Notes under the pieces: generated by a model | Database searches by the model: none | What the model saw: only the letters and a program-made list of their open reading frames with translations | Told to the model about the DNA's origin: nothing | Shown here: positions 20,613-29,843 of the stretch, one piece after another | Position numbering within the stretch: the first letter of the stretch is position 1 | Layout of the letters: each line of letters begins with the position of its first letter | Made by a program: the position numbers and the translations under genes | From: Paucilactobacillus wasatchensis | Lineage (GTDB): Bacteria > Bacillota > Bacilli > Lactobacillales > Lactobacillaceae | NCBI RefSeq assembly: GCF_000876205.1 | Contig: NZ_AWTT01000005.1 | Coordinates: 1-62,694 of the forward strand | Direction of reading: 5' to 3' | Length of the DNA stretch: 62,694 nt

Positions 20613-21236
20613 TTATTTTTCTAATTCCGCAATCATTTTATCAACTGCACTCATATAGGGAATAATTGGATTAAGTTGATATTTTATCTGAAAACCATCT
20701 TGTTCAATGTTTTGGAGAGGAATGGATTTACGCCCATCATCACCTTGTTGATCCCAGTAAGTAAATAATTTGGTTGCTGGTAAAAGATAGATTAAATCCA
20801 TCGTCGTGAACTTGAGAAAGGCAAAACAAATGCCGCCTTGTTTAATGCAAGCCTTGAGGTGGTTAATCTGATGCTCATGAAAATTTTTGAGTGGAAAAGA
20901 CGTTTTGTTACGCGTTTCTTTTGCATCAAAATCTAAGTAATAGCCCCGATAAACACCATTATAATCAGTTGTTGAAGCACGACGAAAATATGCTTCCTTA
21001 ATCACCGCGGCGCTTCTTTTAGGATAATCTACTTTAACCAATTGAATTGGCGTTGGTTTCTTATGAATTACCGCAATTTCTTTAGCCAAATAATAAGCGT
21101 TACTGTCATTGATTTCTTCTTCTAACGACATCCCACGTTTACCATATAAGGACAAATTCGGCTTGCTGGCTGATTGAGGTGCGTTGGTTACTTGCTGATA
21201 ATTGGTTTGTTTGCCATTTGGGTAGTGAACCGTCAT
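20613..21236 (-). CDS. recU: Holliday junction resolvase RecU
   Basis: A 207-residue RecU-type resolvase that cuts Holliday junctions in recombination and chromosome segregation. The N-terminal flexible region ends in the conserved KRGMSLEEEINDSNAYYL. The nuclease core contains the metal-binding DFDAKETRNKTSFPLKN (Asp and Glu-x-Lys). The central stalk and GGICFAFLKF also match the family. It lies 11 bases upstream of pbp1A on the same strand and divergent from ypsA, the same arrangement as in Bacillus. Confidence 0.94.
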   Translation of the reverse strand: MTVHYPNGKQTNYQQVTNAPQSASKPNLSLYGKRGMSLEEEINDSNAYYLAKEIAVIHKKPTPIQLVKVDYPKRSAAVIKEAYFRRASTTDYNGVYRGYYLDFDAKETRNKTSFPLKNFHEHQINHLKACIKQGGICFAFLKFTTMDLIYLLPATKLFTYWDQQGDDGRKSIPLQNIEQDGFQIKYQLNPIIPYMSAVDKMIAELEK

Positions 21237-21315
21237 AGTTTCTCACTCTCCTAATTAGTGATATTATATCAAATGATGAGCCAAAAAAAATTTAAGTTTT
21301 TGAAGGGATGGTTGC

Positions 21316-21888
21316 GTGAGCCGATTATGGGTGAGTGGATACCGTAGTTATGAGCTGAGTGTCTTTAAAGATAAGGATCCAAAAGTCACAGTTATCAAAA
21401 AAGCATTAACTCAAGCAATACGCCAACGAGCCGAAGATGGAGTTGATTGGGTGATCACAGGTCCTCAGTTGGGAGTTGAGCAATGGGCAAGTGAAATTGT
21501 GCTGGATTTAAAGAAAACTTTGCCGACATTAAAAATTGCGATTATGTTGCCGTTTTCACAATTTGGTGATCAGTGGAATGATGATAACAAAAATACGCTG
21601 CAACAATTGATCAGTTCGGTTGATTTTTCAGATCAAGTTAGTGATCAAAGTTATCATTCTCCGCAACAACTAAAAAATTATCAAAATTTTATGTTAACTC
21701 ATACCGATGAAGCATTGTTTGTATATGATCCAGAAAATGAGGGTAAGCCAGAATATGAATTCAAAGCGGCCAAATCATACGCTCAAGAGCATCCTTATCC
21801 AGTTAATTTGATTGATTTTGATCAATTGCAAGAAACGGCCAATGAATATTTTGAGCAAGAAAACCAAAGAAAGTATGAAGACTCATGA
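21316..21888 (+). CDS. ypsA: YpsA-family protein (DUF1273, SLOG-like)
   Basis: A 190-residue DUF1273 protein of the SLOG/DprA-like Rossmann superfamily. The signatures are the N-terminal LWVSGYRSYELSVF and GVDWVITGPQLGVEQWASE, plus the C-terminal TDEALFVYDPENEGKPEYE. Family members in Bacillus and Staphylococcus influence cell division and sit beside gpsB, as here. The start is GTG 21316 with AAGGGA upstream. The ligand and mechanism are not established; the assignment is by motif and neighbourhood. Confidence 0.9.
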   Translation: MSRLWVSGYRSYELSVFKDKDPKVTVIKKALTQAIRQRAEDGVDWVITGPQLGVEQWASEIVLDLKKTLPTLKIAIMLPFSQFGDQWNDDNKNTLQQLISSVDFSDQVSDQSYHSPQQLKNYQNFMLTHTDEALFVYDPENEGKPEYEFKAAKSYAQEHPYPVNLIDFDQLQETANEYFEQENQRKYEDS

Positions 21889-21896
21889 TTCACACT

Positions 21897-21924
21897 TTGC
21901 TTTCATTGCTTTTTTTGGTACAAT
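21897..21924 (+). promoter_or_regulatory. Probable promoter of gpsB
   Basis: TTGCTT at 21897-21902 and TACAAT at 21919-21924, 16 bases apart, end 41 bases before the gpsB start and lie directly after the ypsA stop. Confidence 0.45.
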
Positions 21925-21965
21925 TACAAGCGTATTGAAAGAAATGACGACTGAGGTGCAGAAGA

Positions 21966-22325
21966 TTGGATAACATTAAATTCACTCCGAAAGATATTTT
22001 ACAAAAGGAATTCAAAGAAAAAAGAATGGGTTCTGCTTATGATCCTTCGGACGTTGATAGCTTTTTAGATGATATCATTAAAGATTATGACACATTTAAT
22101 AAAGAAATCACACGGTTACAAGATGAAAATGAACGTTTACGGGCAAAAGTTGATGAATTAAATCGACAAGTTGAGGTTGGGGCTAGTGTAGCACCACGAA
22201 GTAACACTGAACAGCCTGTTTCAAGTGCAACAAATATGGACATTTTAAAGCGCCTATCTAATTTGGAGCGACGTGTTTTTGGCTCTCAATTGGATAACAA
22301 CCAGTCAGATTCACATTTACTCTAG
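21966..22325 (+). CDS. gpsB: Cell division regulator GpsB
   Basis: A 119-residue DivIVA-related cytoplasmic membrane-associated protein that links PBP1 activity with division and elongation. The N-terminal domain has the family features [19 protein letters not shown] and [17 protein letters not shown]; a coiled coil (residues about 40-70) follows, then a flexible linker and a short C-terminal trimerisation helix with [13 protein letters not shown]. The start is TTG 21966 with GAGGTG upstream. Its closeness to pbp1A fits the known GpsB-PBP1 partnership. rnpB begins about 11 bases after its stop. Confidence 0.94.
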   Translation: MDNIKFTPKDILQKEFKEKRMGSAYDPSDVDSFLDDIIKDYDTFNKEITRLQDENERLRAKVDELNRQVEVGASVAPRSNTEQPVSSATNMDILKRLSNLERRVFGSQLDNNQSDSHLL

Positions 22326-22336
22326 TTGATTTATTT

Positions 22337-22724
22337 GCAAATTTTGGGTGATTGCGGCGGCTTTATGTCAGCTGAGGAAAGTCCATGCTCGCACAGGCTG
22401 TGATGTCTGTAGTGTTCGTGCTCGGTGAAAAAATAAGCCGGGGGACCATTTTAATGGTTACGGCGGGAAAACCGGCTAAGGTCTTTGGCTATGCCCTAGT
22501 ATTCCTGAAAAGTGCCACAGTGACGAAGCAATTCAGGAAACTGGATTGATGGAACGCGGTAAACCCCTCGAGCGGGAAACCCAAACTTATGGTAGGGGAG
22601 CTTCACATAGGAAACTGAACTGATTGTGAGGGGAGACTTTTTAGTCTCGAGATAGATGATTGCCACTGCATGATTGAACCTGAAGATTGTGCTTCGACAA
22701 AACATGGCTTACAGAAATTTGCAT
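22337..22724 (+). ncRNA. rnpB: RNase P RNA, class B
   Basis: The catalytic RNA of RNase P, which matures tRNA 5' ends. Class B hallmarks: GAGGAAAGTCCATGCTCGCACA near the 5' end (only GAGGAAAGTCCATGCTCGC quoted as core), AGTGCCACAGTGACGAAG, GGAACGCGGTAAACCCCTCG, AGATAGATGATTGCC-type P4 partner and the 3' ACAAAACATGGCTTACAG. The terminal helix P1 forms from GCAAATTT (22337-22344) and AAATTTGC (about 22717-22722). The gene lies between gpsB and rlmL as in B. subtilis. End coordinates are approximate by a few bases. Confidence 0.95.
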
Positions 22725-22730
22725 TCAGGG

Positions 22731-22763
22731 GCTCGGATGGTTTTCCATTCGGGCTTTTTTTAA
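22731..22763 (+). terminator. rnpB terminator
   Basis: Stem GCTCGGATGG / CCATTCGGGC with a TTTT loop followed by seven T, directly behind RNase P RNA. Confidence 0.88.
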
Positions 22764-22803
22764 TATTTGGATTAATTAAGCGGCAATGAAAAGGAGTTTT
22801 AAA

Positions 22804-23949
22804 ATGCAAGAATTTAATTTAATGGCCACTGCAGCAGCCGGGATTGAGGCATTAGTAGGTAAAGAATTGCGGGACCTTGGTTATCAAACACAGGTTGAAA
22901 ACGGCCGGGTTCGATTTCGTGGTGATATCAAAGATATTTTAACAGCTAATTTATGGCTCCGCACTGCAGATCGAATTAAAATTGTCGTGGGTGAATTTGA
23001 AGCGGTAACTTTTGATGAATTATTTGAACAAACCAAAGCGTTACCATGGGACGAACTATTGCCGATTGATGCTGAATTTCCGGTAGAAGGCCGGTCACAT
23101 AATTCTCAGCTCCATAGTGTTCCTAACGACCAAGCCATTGTTAAAAAGGCGATTGTCTCCAAGCTAAGTGAAGTGTACCACCGACGCACTCGATTGCCGG
23201 AAACTGGGGCCTTATTTCCGCTCGAAGTAATGATTAATAAAGATCATGTTATCTTAACGCTGGATACAACCGGCGATAGTTTATTTAAACGGGGCTATCG
23301 TAAGGCTAAGGGAGGCGCACCATTAAAAGAAAACATGGCCGCAGCACTAGTTTTATTGGCACATTGGTTCACTGATAATCCGTTTGTAGATCCAGTGTGT
23401 GGTTCTGGTACTATTCCAATTGAAGCGGCGCTAATCGGTCGTAATATTGCCCCAGGCTTCAATCGAGACTTTATCTGTGAAAAATGGCCATCCACACCAG
23501 CAGGATTGTCTGATGAAATTCGGGCTGCTGCTGATGAAAAAGCAGATTATGATACACCATTAGATATTACAGGTTATGATATTGATCAAAATATGGTTGA
23601 TATTGCCAAAGAAAATGCCCAGGAAGCTGGATTAGCAGCAGATATCACCTTTAAGCAAATGGCATTAAAAGACTGGAAAACTGATAAAATCAATGGTGTC
23701 TTAGTAGCAAATCCACCATATGGAGAACGGCTAAGTGATCAGGAATCAGTTCGCGAGTTATATCAACAAATGGGGGCTGTTTATCGCCCTATGACTACCT
23801 GGAGCAAATATATTTTGACCAGTGATTTGGAGTTTGAAAAGGCATATGGCCAAAGAGCAACCAAGAAAAGGAAACTATACAACGGCTCATTGAGAACAGA
23901 CTATTTTCAGTATTGGGGCCATAAAATACGCCCTGATAAAAATAAATAA
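22804..23949 (+). CDS. ypsC: THUMP-domain 23S rRNA guanine-N2 methyltransferase (RlmL/YpsC family)
   Basis: A 381-residue class I SAM-dependent RNA methyltransferase of the RlmL N-terminal-domain (RlmK-lacking) type. A ferredoxin-like plus THUMP region (about 1-160, with FNLMATAAAGIEALVGKEL) leads into the SAM-binding FVDPVCGSGTIPIEAALI and the catalytic ANPPYGERL motif. ATG 22804 is chosen because AAAAGGAG lies eight to ten bases before it, whereas ATG 22786 has no site. The gene follows rnpB as in Bacillus. The modified guanosine is inferred from RlmL homology. Confidence 0.92.
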   Translation: MQEFNLMATAAAGIEALVGKELRDLGYQTQVENGRVRFRGDIKDILTANLWLRTADRIKIVVGEFEAVTFDELFEQTKALPWDELLPIDAEFPVEGRSHNSQLHSVPNDQAIVKKAIVSKLSEVYHRRTRLPETGALFPLEVMINKDHVILTLDTTGDSLFKRGYRKAKGGAPLKENMAAALVLLAHWFTDNPFVDPVCGSGTIPIEAALIGRNIAPGFNRDFICEKWPSTPAGLSDEIRAAADEKADYDTPLDITGYDIDQNMVDIAKENAQEAGLAADITFKQMALKDWKTDKINGVLVANPPYGERLSDQESVRELYQQMGAVYRPMTTWSKYILTSDLEFEKAYGQRATKKRKLYNGSLRTDYFQYWGHKIRPDKNK

Positions 23950-23963
23950 CGGGTAAAAAAGTT

Positions 23964-23992
23964 TTGCTTACATTTTGTAAGTGTGTTATATT
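23964..23992 (+). promoter_or_regulatory. Promoter with embedded palindromic operator, nitroreductase gene
   Basis: TTGCTT (23964-23969) and TATATT (23987-23992) with a 17-base spacer. The perfect inverted repeat CTTACA-TTT-TGTAAG (23967-23981) overlaps the -35 element and spacer, placed so that a bound protein would block RNA polymerase. The sequence resembles operators of HxlR/YodB-type quinone and thiol-stress repressors, an inference from motif likeness only. Confidence 0.6.
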
Positions 23993-24039
23993 AGTTGTCG
24001 TTGATTAATAACACAGCTAATTAATGGAGGAACTTAAAT

Positions 24040-24642
24040 ATGCAAACAGAATTTACAGACTTAGCAAAAAAGCGCCGTTCGATTTATGCTCTTGGCAAGA
24101 ATGTTAATGCCAGCCAAGACGAATTGGTCGCATTGATAGAAAATACTGTCAAAAATGTACCAACCGCCTTTAACAATCAGACAACTCGCGCAATCATTAC
24201 TTTTAGCGATTCGCACGATAAGGTGTGGGACATCGTGCTAGAACGATTACGCAAAGAAGTTCCTGATGAAAAAGCTTTTGAAGGCACCAAAGCTAAAATT
24301 GCTGGTTTTAAGGCTGCTTATGGAACCATCTTGTTCTTCAGTGACATGGATGTTGTCGAACAATTCAAGCAACAAGCTCCCTTATATGCTGACAATTTTT
24401 ACGACTGGTCAGAACAAGGACAAGGAATTGCAGATTTTGCTGTTTGGACGTCCCTAGCAGAAAATGATTTAGGTGCTAGTTTACAGCATTACAACCCAAT
24501 CATTGACGAGCAAATTAGTGCTGCATTTGATGTACCTGCAAACTGGCGTTTACGTGCACAAATGCCATTTGGTTCAATCGAAGCACCAGCTGGTGATAAA
24601 GAATTTATGGCTGATGAGGACCGTTTTAAGGTCGCTAAATAA
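24040..24642 (+). CDS. Nitroreductase family protein (Frm2-like)
   Basis: A 200-residue FMN flavoprotein of the oxygen-insensitive nitroreductase fold, of the Frm2/YdfN-like branch (KKRRSIYALGKN at the N-terminus, SDMDVVEQF, GIADFAVWTSLAENDLG, WRLRAQMPFGSIEAP, EDRFKV at the end). Such enzymes reduce nitro or quinone compounds with NAD(P)H. GGAGGAAC precedes ATG 24040. It is monocistronic, with its own operator-containing promoter and a strong terminator, which suggests stress induction. The natural substrate is unknown. Confidence 0.9.
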   Translation: MQTEFTDLAKKRRSIYALGKNVNASQDELVALIENTVKNVPTAFNNQTTRAIITFSDSHDKVWDIVLERLRKEVPDEKAFEGTKAKIAGFKAAYGTILFFSDMDVVEQFKQQAPLYADNFYDWSEQGQGIADFAVWTSLAENDLGASLQHYNPIIDEQISAAFDVPANWRLRAQMPFGSIEAPAGDKEFMADEDRFKVAK

Positions 24643-24660
24643 ATCTCAAATTAAAATAAA

Positions 24661-24705
24661 AAAGAGCAATCGAAAAAATAATTTTTTACGATTGCTCTTT
24701 TTTTA
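24661..24705 (+). terminator. Rho-independent terminator
   Basis: AAAGAGCAATCGAAAAAA / TTTTTTACGATTGCTCTTT stem with a T-rich 3' tract, directly behind the nitroreductase gene. Confidence 0.9.
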
Positions 24706-24843
24706 TTAGTTGGTTAGATTTGTCTCCAATCAATTGTGACAGTCATGTTTTTAAAATTTATAAAAACATTTAGAATAATCTCTTTTGGCCACTGGCAGCA
24801 TTATTTTGGTATACTGTTAGTGTTGTGAAAGGGAGAATTTGGC

Positions 24844-25953
24844 ATGACTAAAATCGCAATCATTGGTGCGGGAATTGTAGGCGCCACCACCGCTTTTTTT
24901 CTTGATCAAAAAGCTGACAATCAAATAACTATTTTTGATGAACCACGGGGGCAAGCAACCAGTGCAGCTGCAGGGATTATTTCGCCGTGGTTGTCAAAGC
25001 GACGTAATCAAAACTGGTATCGGTTAGCTAATGTTGGAGCAGCACTATACCCCCAGTTAGTCAATATGGCTCAATTAGACGAGCAAGCCTATGCAAGTGT
25101 TGGCACCTTGGTAACTAGAACAACACTCACGAAATTAGAAGATTTGTGGCAGTTAGCTCAGTCAAGAAGTACCGCAGCTCCTCAAATGGGGCACGTTGAG
25201 CAATGGTCACAACAACAAATTGAAGCTAGATTACCATTTTTGAAAGCCGACCAATTTAATGGTGGTGTGTTTGTTTCGGGTGGTGCCCGGGTGGATGGCA
25301 AACACCTAGTGACCCAACTGCTGGCTCATACTAAAGCTTCCTTAGTTCAACAAAAAGCTAGAATAGCACAGCGTCAAACACAAATACTAGTAAATCAGGA
25401 AAGTTTCGATAAAATTGTGATTGCCAGTGGGGCAGGTGCTGCAAACTTAGTTCGCCAATTAGGTCTTAATTTGTTAGTTCGACCCCAGAAGGGTCAATTA
25501 ATTGAAGTGGCCGATCAGCACTTAGCAATTAAAAAAAATATGCCCGTAATTATGCCCGAGGGAGAACGAGATTTAATTGCGTGTGGCCCACATCGACTAA
25601 TGATTGGGGCAACTCATGAAAATGACCAGGCATTTGATTTAACAGTTTCCAATGCCGTTATTGATGATTTACTATCAAGTGGCCAGAATGTGATCGAAGG
25701 TTTAACAAAATCAATGATTACTAATGTGCGAGTGGGTACCAGAGCATACACAAACGATTTTGCGCCATTTTTTGGTAAACTAACAGGCTTCAGCAATATT
25801 TGGATCGCTAGTGGATTGGGATCATCGGGATTAACTACCGGACCAGCAATTGGAAAAATGTTAGCACAAGATGTGAATGATGAACCGGTCGATTATCCCT
25901 CATTTTCACTGCCAGTTAGTAATTATTTATCTTCAAGTGCTCGCAATGCTTGA
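24844..25953 (+). CDS. FAD-dependent oxidoreductase (DadA/glycine-oxidase-like)
   Basis: A 369-residue DAO-family flavoprotein. The N-terminal Rossmann motif IAIIGAGIVGATTAFFLD binds the FAD ADP moiety. PRGQATSAAAGIISPW, the central ASGAGAANLVRQL and the C-terminal ASGLGSSGLTTGPAIGKM complete the FAD-binding fold. Relatives oxidise amines or D-amino acids; the lactobacillus members have no firmly assigned substrate. GGGAGAAT precedes the ATG. The 3' end overlaps by 31 bases the convergent RNase H-like gene, with no terminator between them. Confidence 0.88.
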   Translation: MTKIAIIGAGIVGATTAFFLDQKADNQITIFDEPRGQATSAAAGIISPWLSKRRNQNWYRLANVGAALYPQLVNMAQLDEQAYASVGTLVTRTTLTKLEDLWQLAQSRSTAAPQMGHVEQWSQQQIEARLPFLKADQFNGGVFVSGGARVDGKHLVTQLLAHTKASLVQQKARIAQRQTQILVNQESFDKIVIASGAGAANLVRQLGLNLLVRPQKGQLIEVADQHLAIKKNMPVIMPEGERDLIACGPHRLMIGATHENDQAFDLTVSNAVIDDLLSSGQNVIEGLTKSMITNVRVGTRAYTNDFAPFFGKLTGFSNIWIASGLGSSGLTTGPAIGKMLAQDVNDEPVDYPSFSLPVSNYLSSSARNA

Positions 25954-26321
25954 TTGGCCAATTGATGAGCTCCTTGATTTTGTTTTTCCGGTACCCAGCG
26001 AGTAACAACCAAGGCAAAGTAATCTAAATATTCAGTCAGAGTTTGTAATTGAGCAGTGAACTTTTTACTGTGATTTTTGCCCAAAGCGTCGCTAACTAGC
26101 CGGCTGTCTGTATAAAAAAGAATAGTTTCGGTAGCTGCAAAATGTTCCATAAGATACTTAAATCCCATAATTGCGGCGTCAAATTCACCTTCATGGTTAG
26201 TAGTAGCCATAGCTAAATTATCCTTGAGTTGAATTTGGTTTTGCTCGTAGATAATCAATGCACCTAGTCCAGTAGGACCCGGATTACCGCGTGTTGCCGC
26301 ATCAGTATATAGTTTTAACAT
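25923..26321 (-). CDS. RNase HI-like protein with an altered active site
   Basis: A 132-residue protein of the RNase HI family (reverse-transcriptase-like). It has LYTDAATRGNPGPTGLGALI with the first Asp, NHEGEFDAAIMGF with the Glu and FYTDSRLVSDAL with the second Asp. In the last motif, usually xQxADxLAN, the catalytic Asp is replaced by His (GAHQLANQAL; codon CAT). Loss of one of the four carboxylates suggests weak or no RNase H activity, comparable with inactive YpdQ-type members, though this is an inference. It converges on the FAD oxidoreductase gene and is divergent from ebsA. Confidence 0.85.
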   Translation of the reverse strand: MLKLYTDAATRGNPGPTGLGALIIYEQNQIQLKDNLAMATTNHEGEFDAAIMGFKYLMEHFAATETILFYTDSRLVSDALGKNHSKKFTAQLQTLTEYLDYFALVVTRWVPEKQNQGAHQLANQALRALEDK

Positions 26322-26356
26322 TAAAAGGACCTCTTATTTTAAAGGAGTTATGCAGA

Positions 26357-26749
26357 ATGGAAGAAGAACAACAACAACGCTATTTTTATCAGCCCAATCC
26401 AGTTAGTGCCGTTACTAGCTGGTGTTGGACAATCCTGATTTTATTGTTAGGCATTATTGTTTGGCTAGAGTTTACTCATTTTCAATGGATTACGGCAGTT
26501 TTGTTTATACTCTTTGCCTTGTTAGCGGTGTTTCAAATTATCAGGAGAACTATGATTATGACACCAACGGCCTTGGTTTTTAACCGATTATTACAACGCC
26601 GCTACCTAGTCATTCCACGTGAAATGTTGCATCAACTTAGATTCACTAAGCGGACATTACAATTCACAGTGAACGGGCAAACAATGTATTTTTCATTTAC
26701 ACCTAATACATTAGCAACAATCAAACAACAATTACAACGCAATAAATAA
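26357..26749 (+). CDS. ebsA: EbsA family membrane protein
   Basis: A 130-residue protein with two adjacent membrane segments at about residues 21-39 ([18 protein letters not shown]) and 44-62, followed by a cytoplasmic C-terminal domain with [20 protein letters not shown]. This matches EbsA, described near aggregation-substance-binding genes in enterococci and widespread in lactobacilli with unknown molecular role. ATG 26357 has AAAGGAG nine bases upstream. It precedes fhs by 20 bases. Confidence 0.82.
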   Translation: MEEEQQQRYFYQPNPVSAVTSWCWTILILLLGIIVWLEFTHFQWITAVLFILFALLAVFQIIRRTMIMTPTALVFNRLLQRRYLVIPREMLHQLRFTKRTLQFTVNGQTMYFSFTPNTLATIKQQLQRNK

Positions 26750-26769
26750 TAGAGAACAGAGTTGATATA

Positions 26770-28431
26770 ATGACAGATCTAGAAATTGCACAAGCAGCTA
26801 AATTAGAACCAATTAGTAAAATTGCCAGCCTAATTGGCTTAAGTGACGATGATATTGAACCATATGGAAAGTACAAGGCTAAAATTAATCCGATTGATTT
26901 TAATGAAGCCATTCCTGCTAGCCATAAGTTGGTTTTAGTAACTTCAATTAATCCTACCCCAGCGGGTGAAGGAAAATCAACCGTTTTAGTTGGATTAGGC
27001 GATGCATTAACACAGCTTAACCATAAAACAATTATTGCAATGCGTGAGCCTTCGATGGGCCCCGTAATGGGGATGAAGGGCGGTGCGACAGGTGGTGGCT
27101 ACAGTCAGGTTGTGCCCATGGAAGACATTAATTTGCATTTTACCGGTGATATGCATGCGTTAACCAGTGCTAACAATACGTTAGCAGCCTTGATTGACAA
27201 CTACCTCTTGCATGATAATCAATTGGATATTGATCCACGTCGCATCATTTGGAAACGCGTTTTGGATATTAACGACCGGGCACTGCGCCAAATTGTTACT
27301 GGTATGGGGGGCGTATCACAAGGAGTTGTGCGGCAAACTGGCTTTGAAATCACGGCCGCCTCTGAGTTAATGGCTATTTTATGTTTAGCAACAGATTTAT
27401 CTGATTTAAAGCGTAGAATTAGTAACATTGTGATTGGTTACAATACGGATAAACAACCAGTTACAGTAGGTCAATTGCATTTTGAAGATGCCATTACTAT
27501 TTTACTGAAAGAAGCGCTTAAACCTAATTTAGTGCAAACATTAGGTCATACGCCGACTATTATTCATGGTGGACCATTTGCAAATATTGCACACGGTTGT
27601 AACAGTGTATTGGCTACAAAAACTGCCCTAAATCTAGCCGATTATACAGTGACAGAAGCAGGATTTGGTGCAGACTTGGGCGCAGAAAAATTCTTGGATA
27701 TTAAGCGGCCAATTTTGGGTAAAACGCCAGATACTGTGGTTGTGGTCGCTACAGTTAGAGCGTTAAAATATAATGGTGGCCAGCCCTTAGAACAATTAGA
27801 AAATGAAAATTTGGTTGCGCTAGAAAATGGCTTTGCAAATTTACAGCGCCATCTGGATAATATGAATCGCTACCAAATCCCAGTGGTGGTGTCGATCAAT
27901 CATTTTACCAGTGACACGAAAGCAGAGTTAGATTTGTTGAAGAGTTATTGTGAACGTCAAGGCATTGAAGCCGTTGTCACCGATAGTTGGGCCAATGGGG
28001 GTTCAGGGACAATTGCTCTTGCACATCAAGTTGTAACAGCAACTCAACAGCCAAATAAATTTACGCCACTCTACAACAGTGAGGAATCTTTAACAGATAA
28101 GCTGACTACCATTGTCACAGATGTTTATGGTGGCTCAGAGGTTACGTTAAGTAAAAAAGCACAACGACAGTTGCAACAATTTGCTGATTTTGGTTGGCAG
28201 GGCCTTCCTGTTTGTATTGCAAAAACACAATATTCATTTTCTGACGATCCCCATCTATTAGGTGCTCCAACAGATTTTACAATCCACATTAGAGAGTTTA
28301 TTCCCAAAATTGGTGCAGGCTTTATTGTGGCACTGGCTGGTAATATTCTAACAATGCCAGGATTACCGAAAAAACCAGCCGCTCTAAATATGCACATCGA
28401 TGCAGACGGTAAAGTGACTGGACTATTTTAA
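26770..28431 (+). CDS. fhs: Formate-tetrahydrofolate ligase
   Basis: A 553-residue enzyme making 10-formyl-THF from formate, THF and ATP for purine and fMet-tRNA synthesis. The P-loop is [18 protein letters not shown], and the family's [19 protein letters not shown] and [15 protein letters not shown]-type motifs (here [12 protein letters not shown]) are intact, as is the C-terminal [12 protein letters not shown]. Length is normal. It follows ebsA and precedes lspA with short gaps, so it may share transcripts with either. Confidence 0.96.
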   Translation: MTDLEIAQAAKLEPISKIASLIGLSDDDIEPYGKYKAKINPIDFNEAIPASHKLVLVTSINPTPAGEGKSTVLVGLGDALTQLNHKTIIAMREPSMGPVMGMKGGATGGGYSQVVPMEDINLHFTGDMHALTSANNTLAALIDNYLLHDNQLDIDPRRIIWKRVLDINDRALRQIVTGMGGVSQGVVRQTGFEITAASELMAILCLATDLSDLKRRISNIVIGYNTDKQPVTVGQLHFEDAITILLKEALKPNLVQTLGHTPTIIHGGPFANIAHGCNSVLATKTALNLADYTVTEAGFGADLGAEKFLDIKRPILGKTPDTVVVVATVRALKYNGGQPLEQLENENLVALENGFANLQRHLDNMNRYQIPVVVSINHFTSDTKAELDLLKSYCERQGIEAVVTDSWANGGSGTIALAHQVVTATQQPNKFTPLYNSEESLTDKLTTIVTDVYGGSEVTLSKKAQRQLQQFADFGWQGLPVCIAKTQYSFSDDPHLLGAPTDFTIHIREFIPKIGAGFIVALAGNILTMPGLPKKPAALNMHIDADGKVTGLF

Positions 28432-28453
28432 AATACTCAAGGGAAACGACTGT

Positions 28454-28906
28454 ATGCCATACTATTTAATTTTAATGATTATTTTAACAGCAAGCGACCA
28501 GTTATTGAAACATTGGATTACTGCCCATATAGCACTCGATGCTGTTACTGGGTTTGTTCCTAATCTCTTATCATTAACTAATTTACGCAACAATGGGGCA
28601 GCCTGGAGTATTTTAGCGGGGCAACAGTGGTTTTTTACGATTATTTCGTTAATTGCCCTGGCTGTAATTGGCTATTTCTTGTGGCATTTTAGACATCAAT
28701 TGTGGTATGGATTACCATTAACATTGATTTTAGCAGGAACATTAGGTAATTTTATTGACCGCTTGCGGTTTGGCTATGTGGTTGATATGTTTCAGTTAGA
28801 CTTTATCAATTTTCCTATTTTTAATTTGGCAGATATGTTTCTATCTGTGGGTGTGTTGATATTAGTGATCGTAGTTTGGCGTGAGGGAGAACATGAAAAT
28901 GAGTGA
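28454..28906 (+). CDS. lspA: Lipoprotein signal peptidase (signal peptidase II)
   Basis: A 150-residue membrane aspartyl protease that removes lipoprotein signal peptides after lipidation. It has four hydrophobic segments and the two catalytic Asp motifs GNFIDRLRFGYVVDM and FNLADMFLSVG. LTNLRNNGAAWSIL is the conserved loop. AAGGGAAA precedes ATG 28454. The 3' end overlaps the rluD start region (ATG 28893), suggesting translational coupling, as in lspA-rluD of Bacillus. Confidence 0.95.
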   Translation: MPYYLILMIILTASDQLLKHWITAHIALDAVTGFVPNLLSLTNLRNNGAAWSILAGQQWFFTIISLIALAVIGYFLWHFRHQLWYGLPLTLILAGTLGNFIDRLRFGYVVDMFQLDFINFPIFNLADMFLSVGVLILVIVVWREGEHENE

Positions 28907-29819
28907 GTCATTTAAACTAACAATTGAAGATGAAACACAATGCGGTCGAGTTGATAAAGTACTGAGTAGTCAATTTACTCAATTTTCACGCGCTCAAATT
29001 CAAAAATGGATCCTGGCTGGTGCGATCACAGTCAATGCTCACAGCATTAAAGCCAAAGATAAATTGACGATTGGAGACCAAGTAATAATTAAACCCACTG
29101 CTCCCAAAACTCTTAGTCTAATTCCGGAGAATATTGCGTTAGACATTATTTATGAAGATCAGGACGTCATTGTGGTTAATAAACCGCAGGGAATGGTAGT
29201 TCATCCCTCTGTGGGTCATCCAGATCATACACTGGTAAATGCATTGCTATACCATAGTCCATTATCAACCATCAATGGTGAATTTCGACCAGGAATTGTG
29301 CATCGAATTGATAAGGACACCTCTGGTCTATTGATGATTGCCAAGAATGATCGAGCTCATCGCAGTTTGGCCGCTCAATTAAAAAATAAAACTAATCAAC
29401 GTGAATATGTGGCACTAGTCCATGGTCAAATTAAGGAAAACAGTGGCGTGATCGATGCACCTATTGGTCGCTCCCCAGCAAATCGTCAAAAACAGGCAAT
29501 TGTCTCAAATGGCCGTCATGCTGTGACTCATTTTAAAGTACTGAAGCGGTACGAGCATTATACTTTGGTCAGCTGTCAATTAGAGACCGGGCGCACTCAT
29601 CAAATTAGAGTACATATGCAATATATTAACCATCCAGTTGCAGGAGATCCGCTGTATGGACCCCATAAAACATTGGCCGGCAATGGCCAGTATTTACATG
29701 CACGTTTATTGGGATTTAAGCATCCAACAACTGGTAAACAAATGACGTTTGAAGCGCCATTGCCACAAAATTTTATTGATATTTTAGCACATTTAGATGC
29801 CACCGATAATCTGGGCTAA
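28893..29819 (+). CDS. rluD: 23S rRNA pseudouridine synthase RluD family
   Basis: A 308-residue pseudouridine synthase. The N-terminal S4 domain (FSRAQIQKWILAGAITVN) is followed by the catalytic domain with GIVHRIDKDTSGLLMIAKN, in which the Asp of RIDKDTSG is the nucleophile, and LETGRTHQIRVHMQ. ATG 28893 has GAGGGAG upstream and overlaps lspA by 14 bases; ATG 28899 is an alternative. Next downstream are the carA-like and carB-like genes. In B. subtilis, the pyr operon starts right after this pair. Confidence 0.92.
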   Translation: MKMSESFKLTIEDETQCGRVDKVLSSQFTQFSRAQIQKWILAGAITVNAHSIKAKDKLTIGDQVIIKPTAPKTLSLIPENIALDIIYEDQDVIVVNKPQGMVVHPSVGHPDHTLVNALLYHSPLSTINGEFRPGIVHRIDKDTSGLLMIAKNDRAHRSLAAQLKNKTNQREYVALVHGQIKENSGVIDAPIGRSPANRQKQAIVSNGRHAVTHFKVLKRYEHYTLVSCQLETGRTHQIRVHMQYINHPVAGDPLYGPHKTLAGNGQYLHARLLGFKHPTTGKQMTFEAPLPQNFIDILAHLDATDNLG

Positions 29820-29843
29820 CTGATTGACAAAGAAGGAATTTAT

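Noticed and set aside
24706-24843. Possible riboswitch upstream of the FAD oxidoreductase
   Set aside because: No conserved aptamer elements such as an RFN box are visible; only a plausible -10 (TATACT) near the gene.
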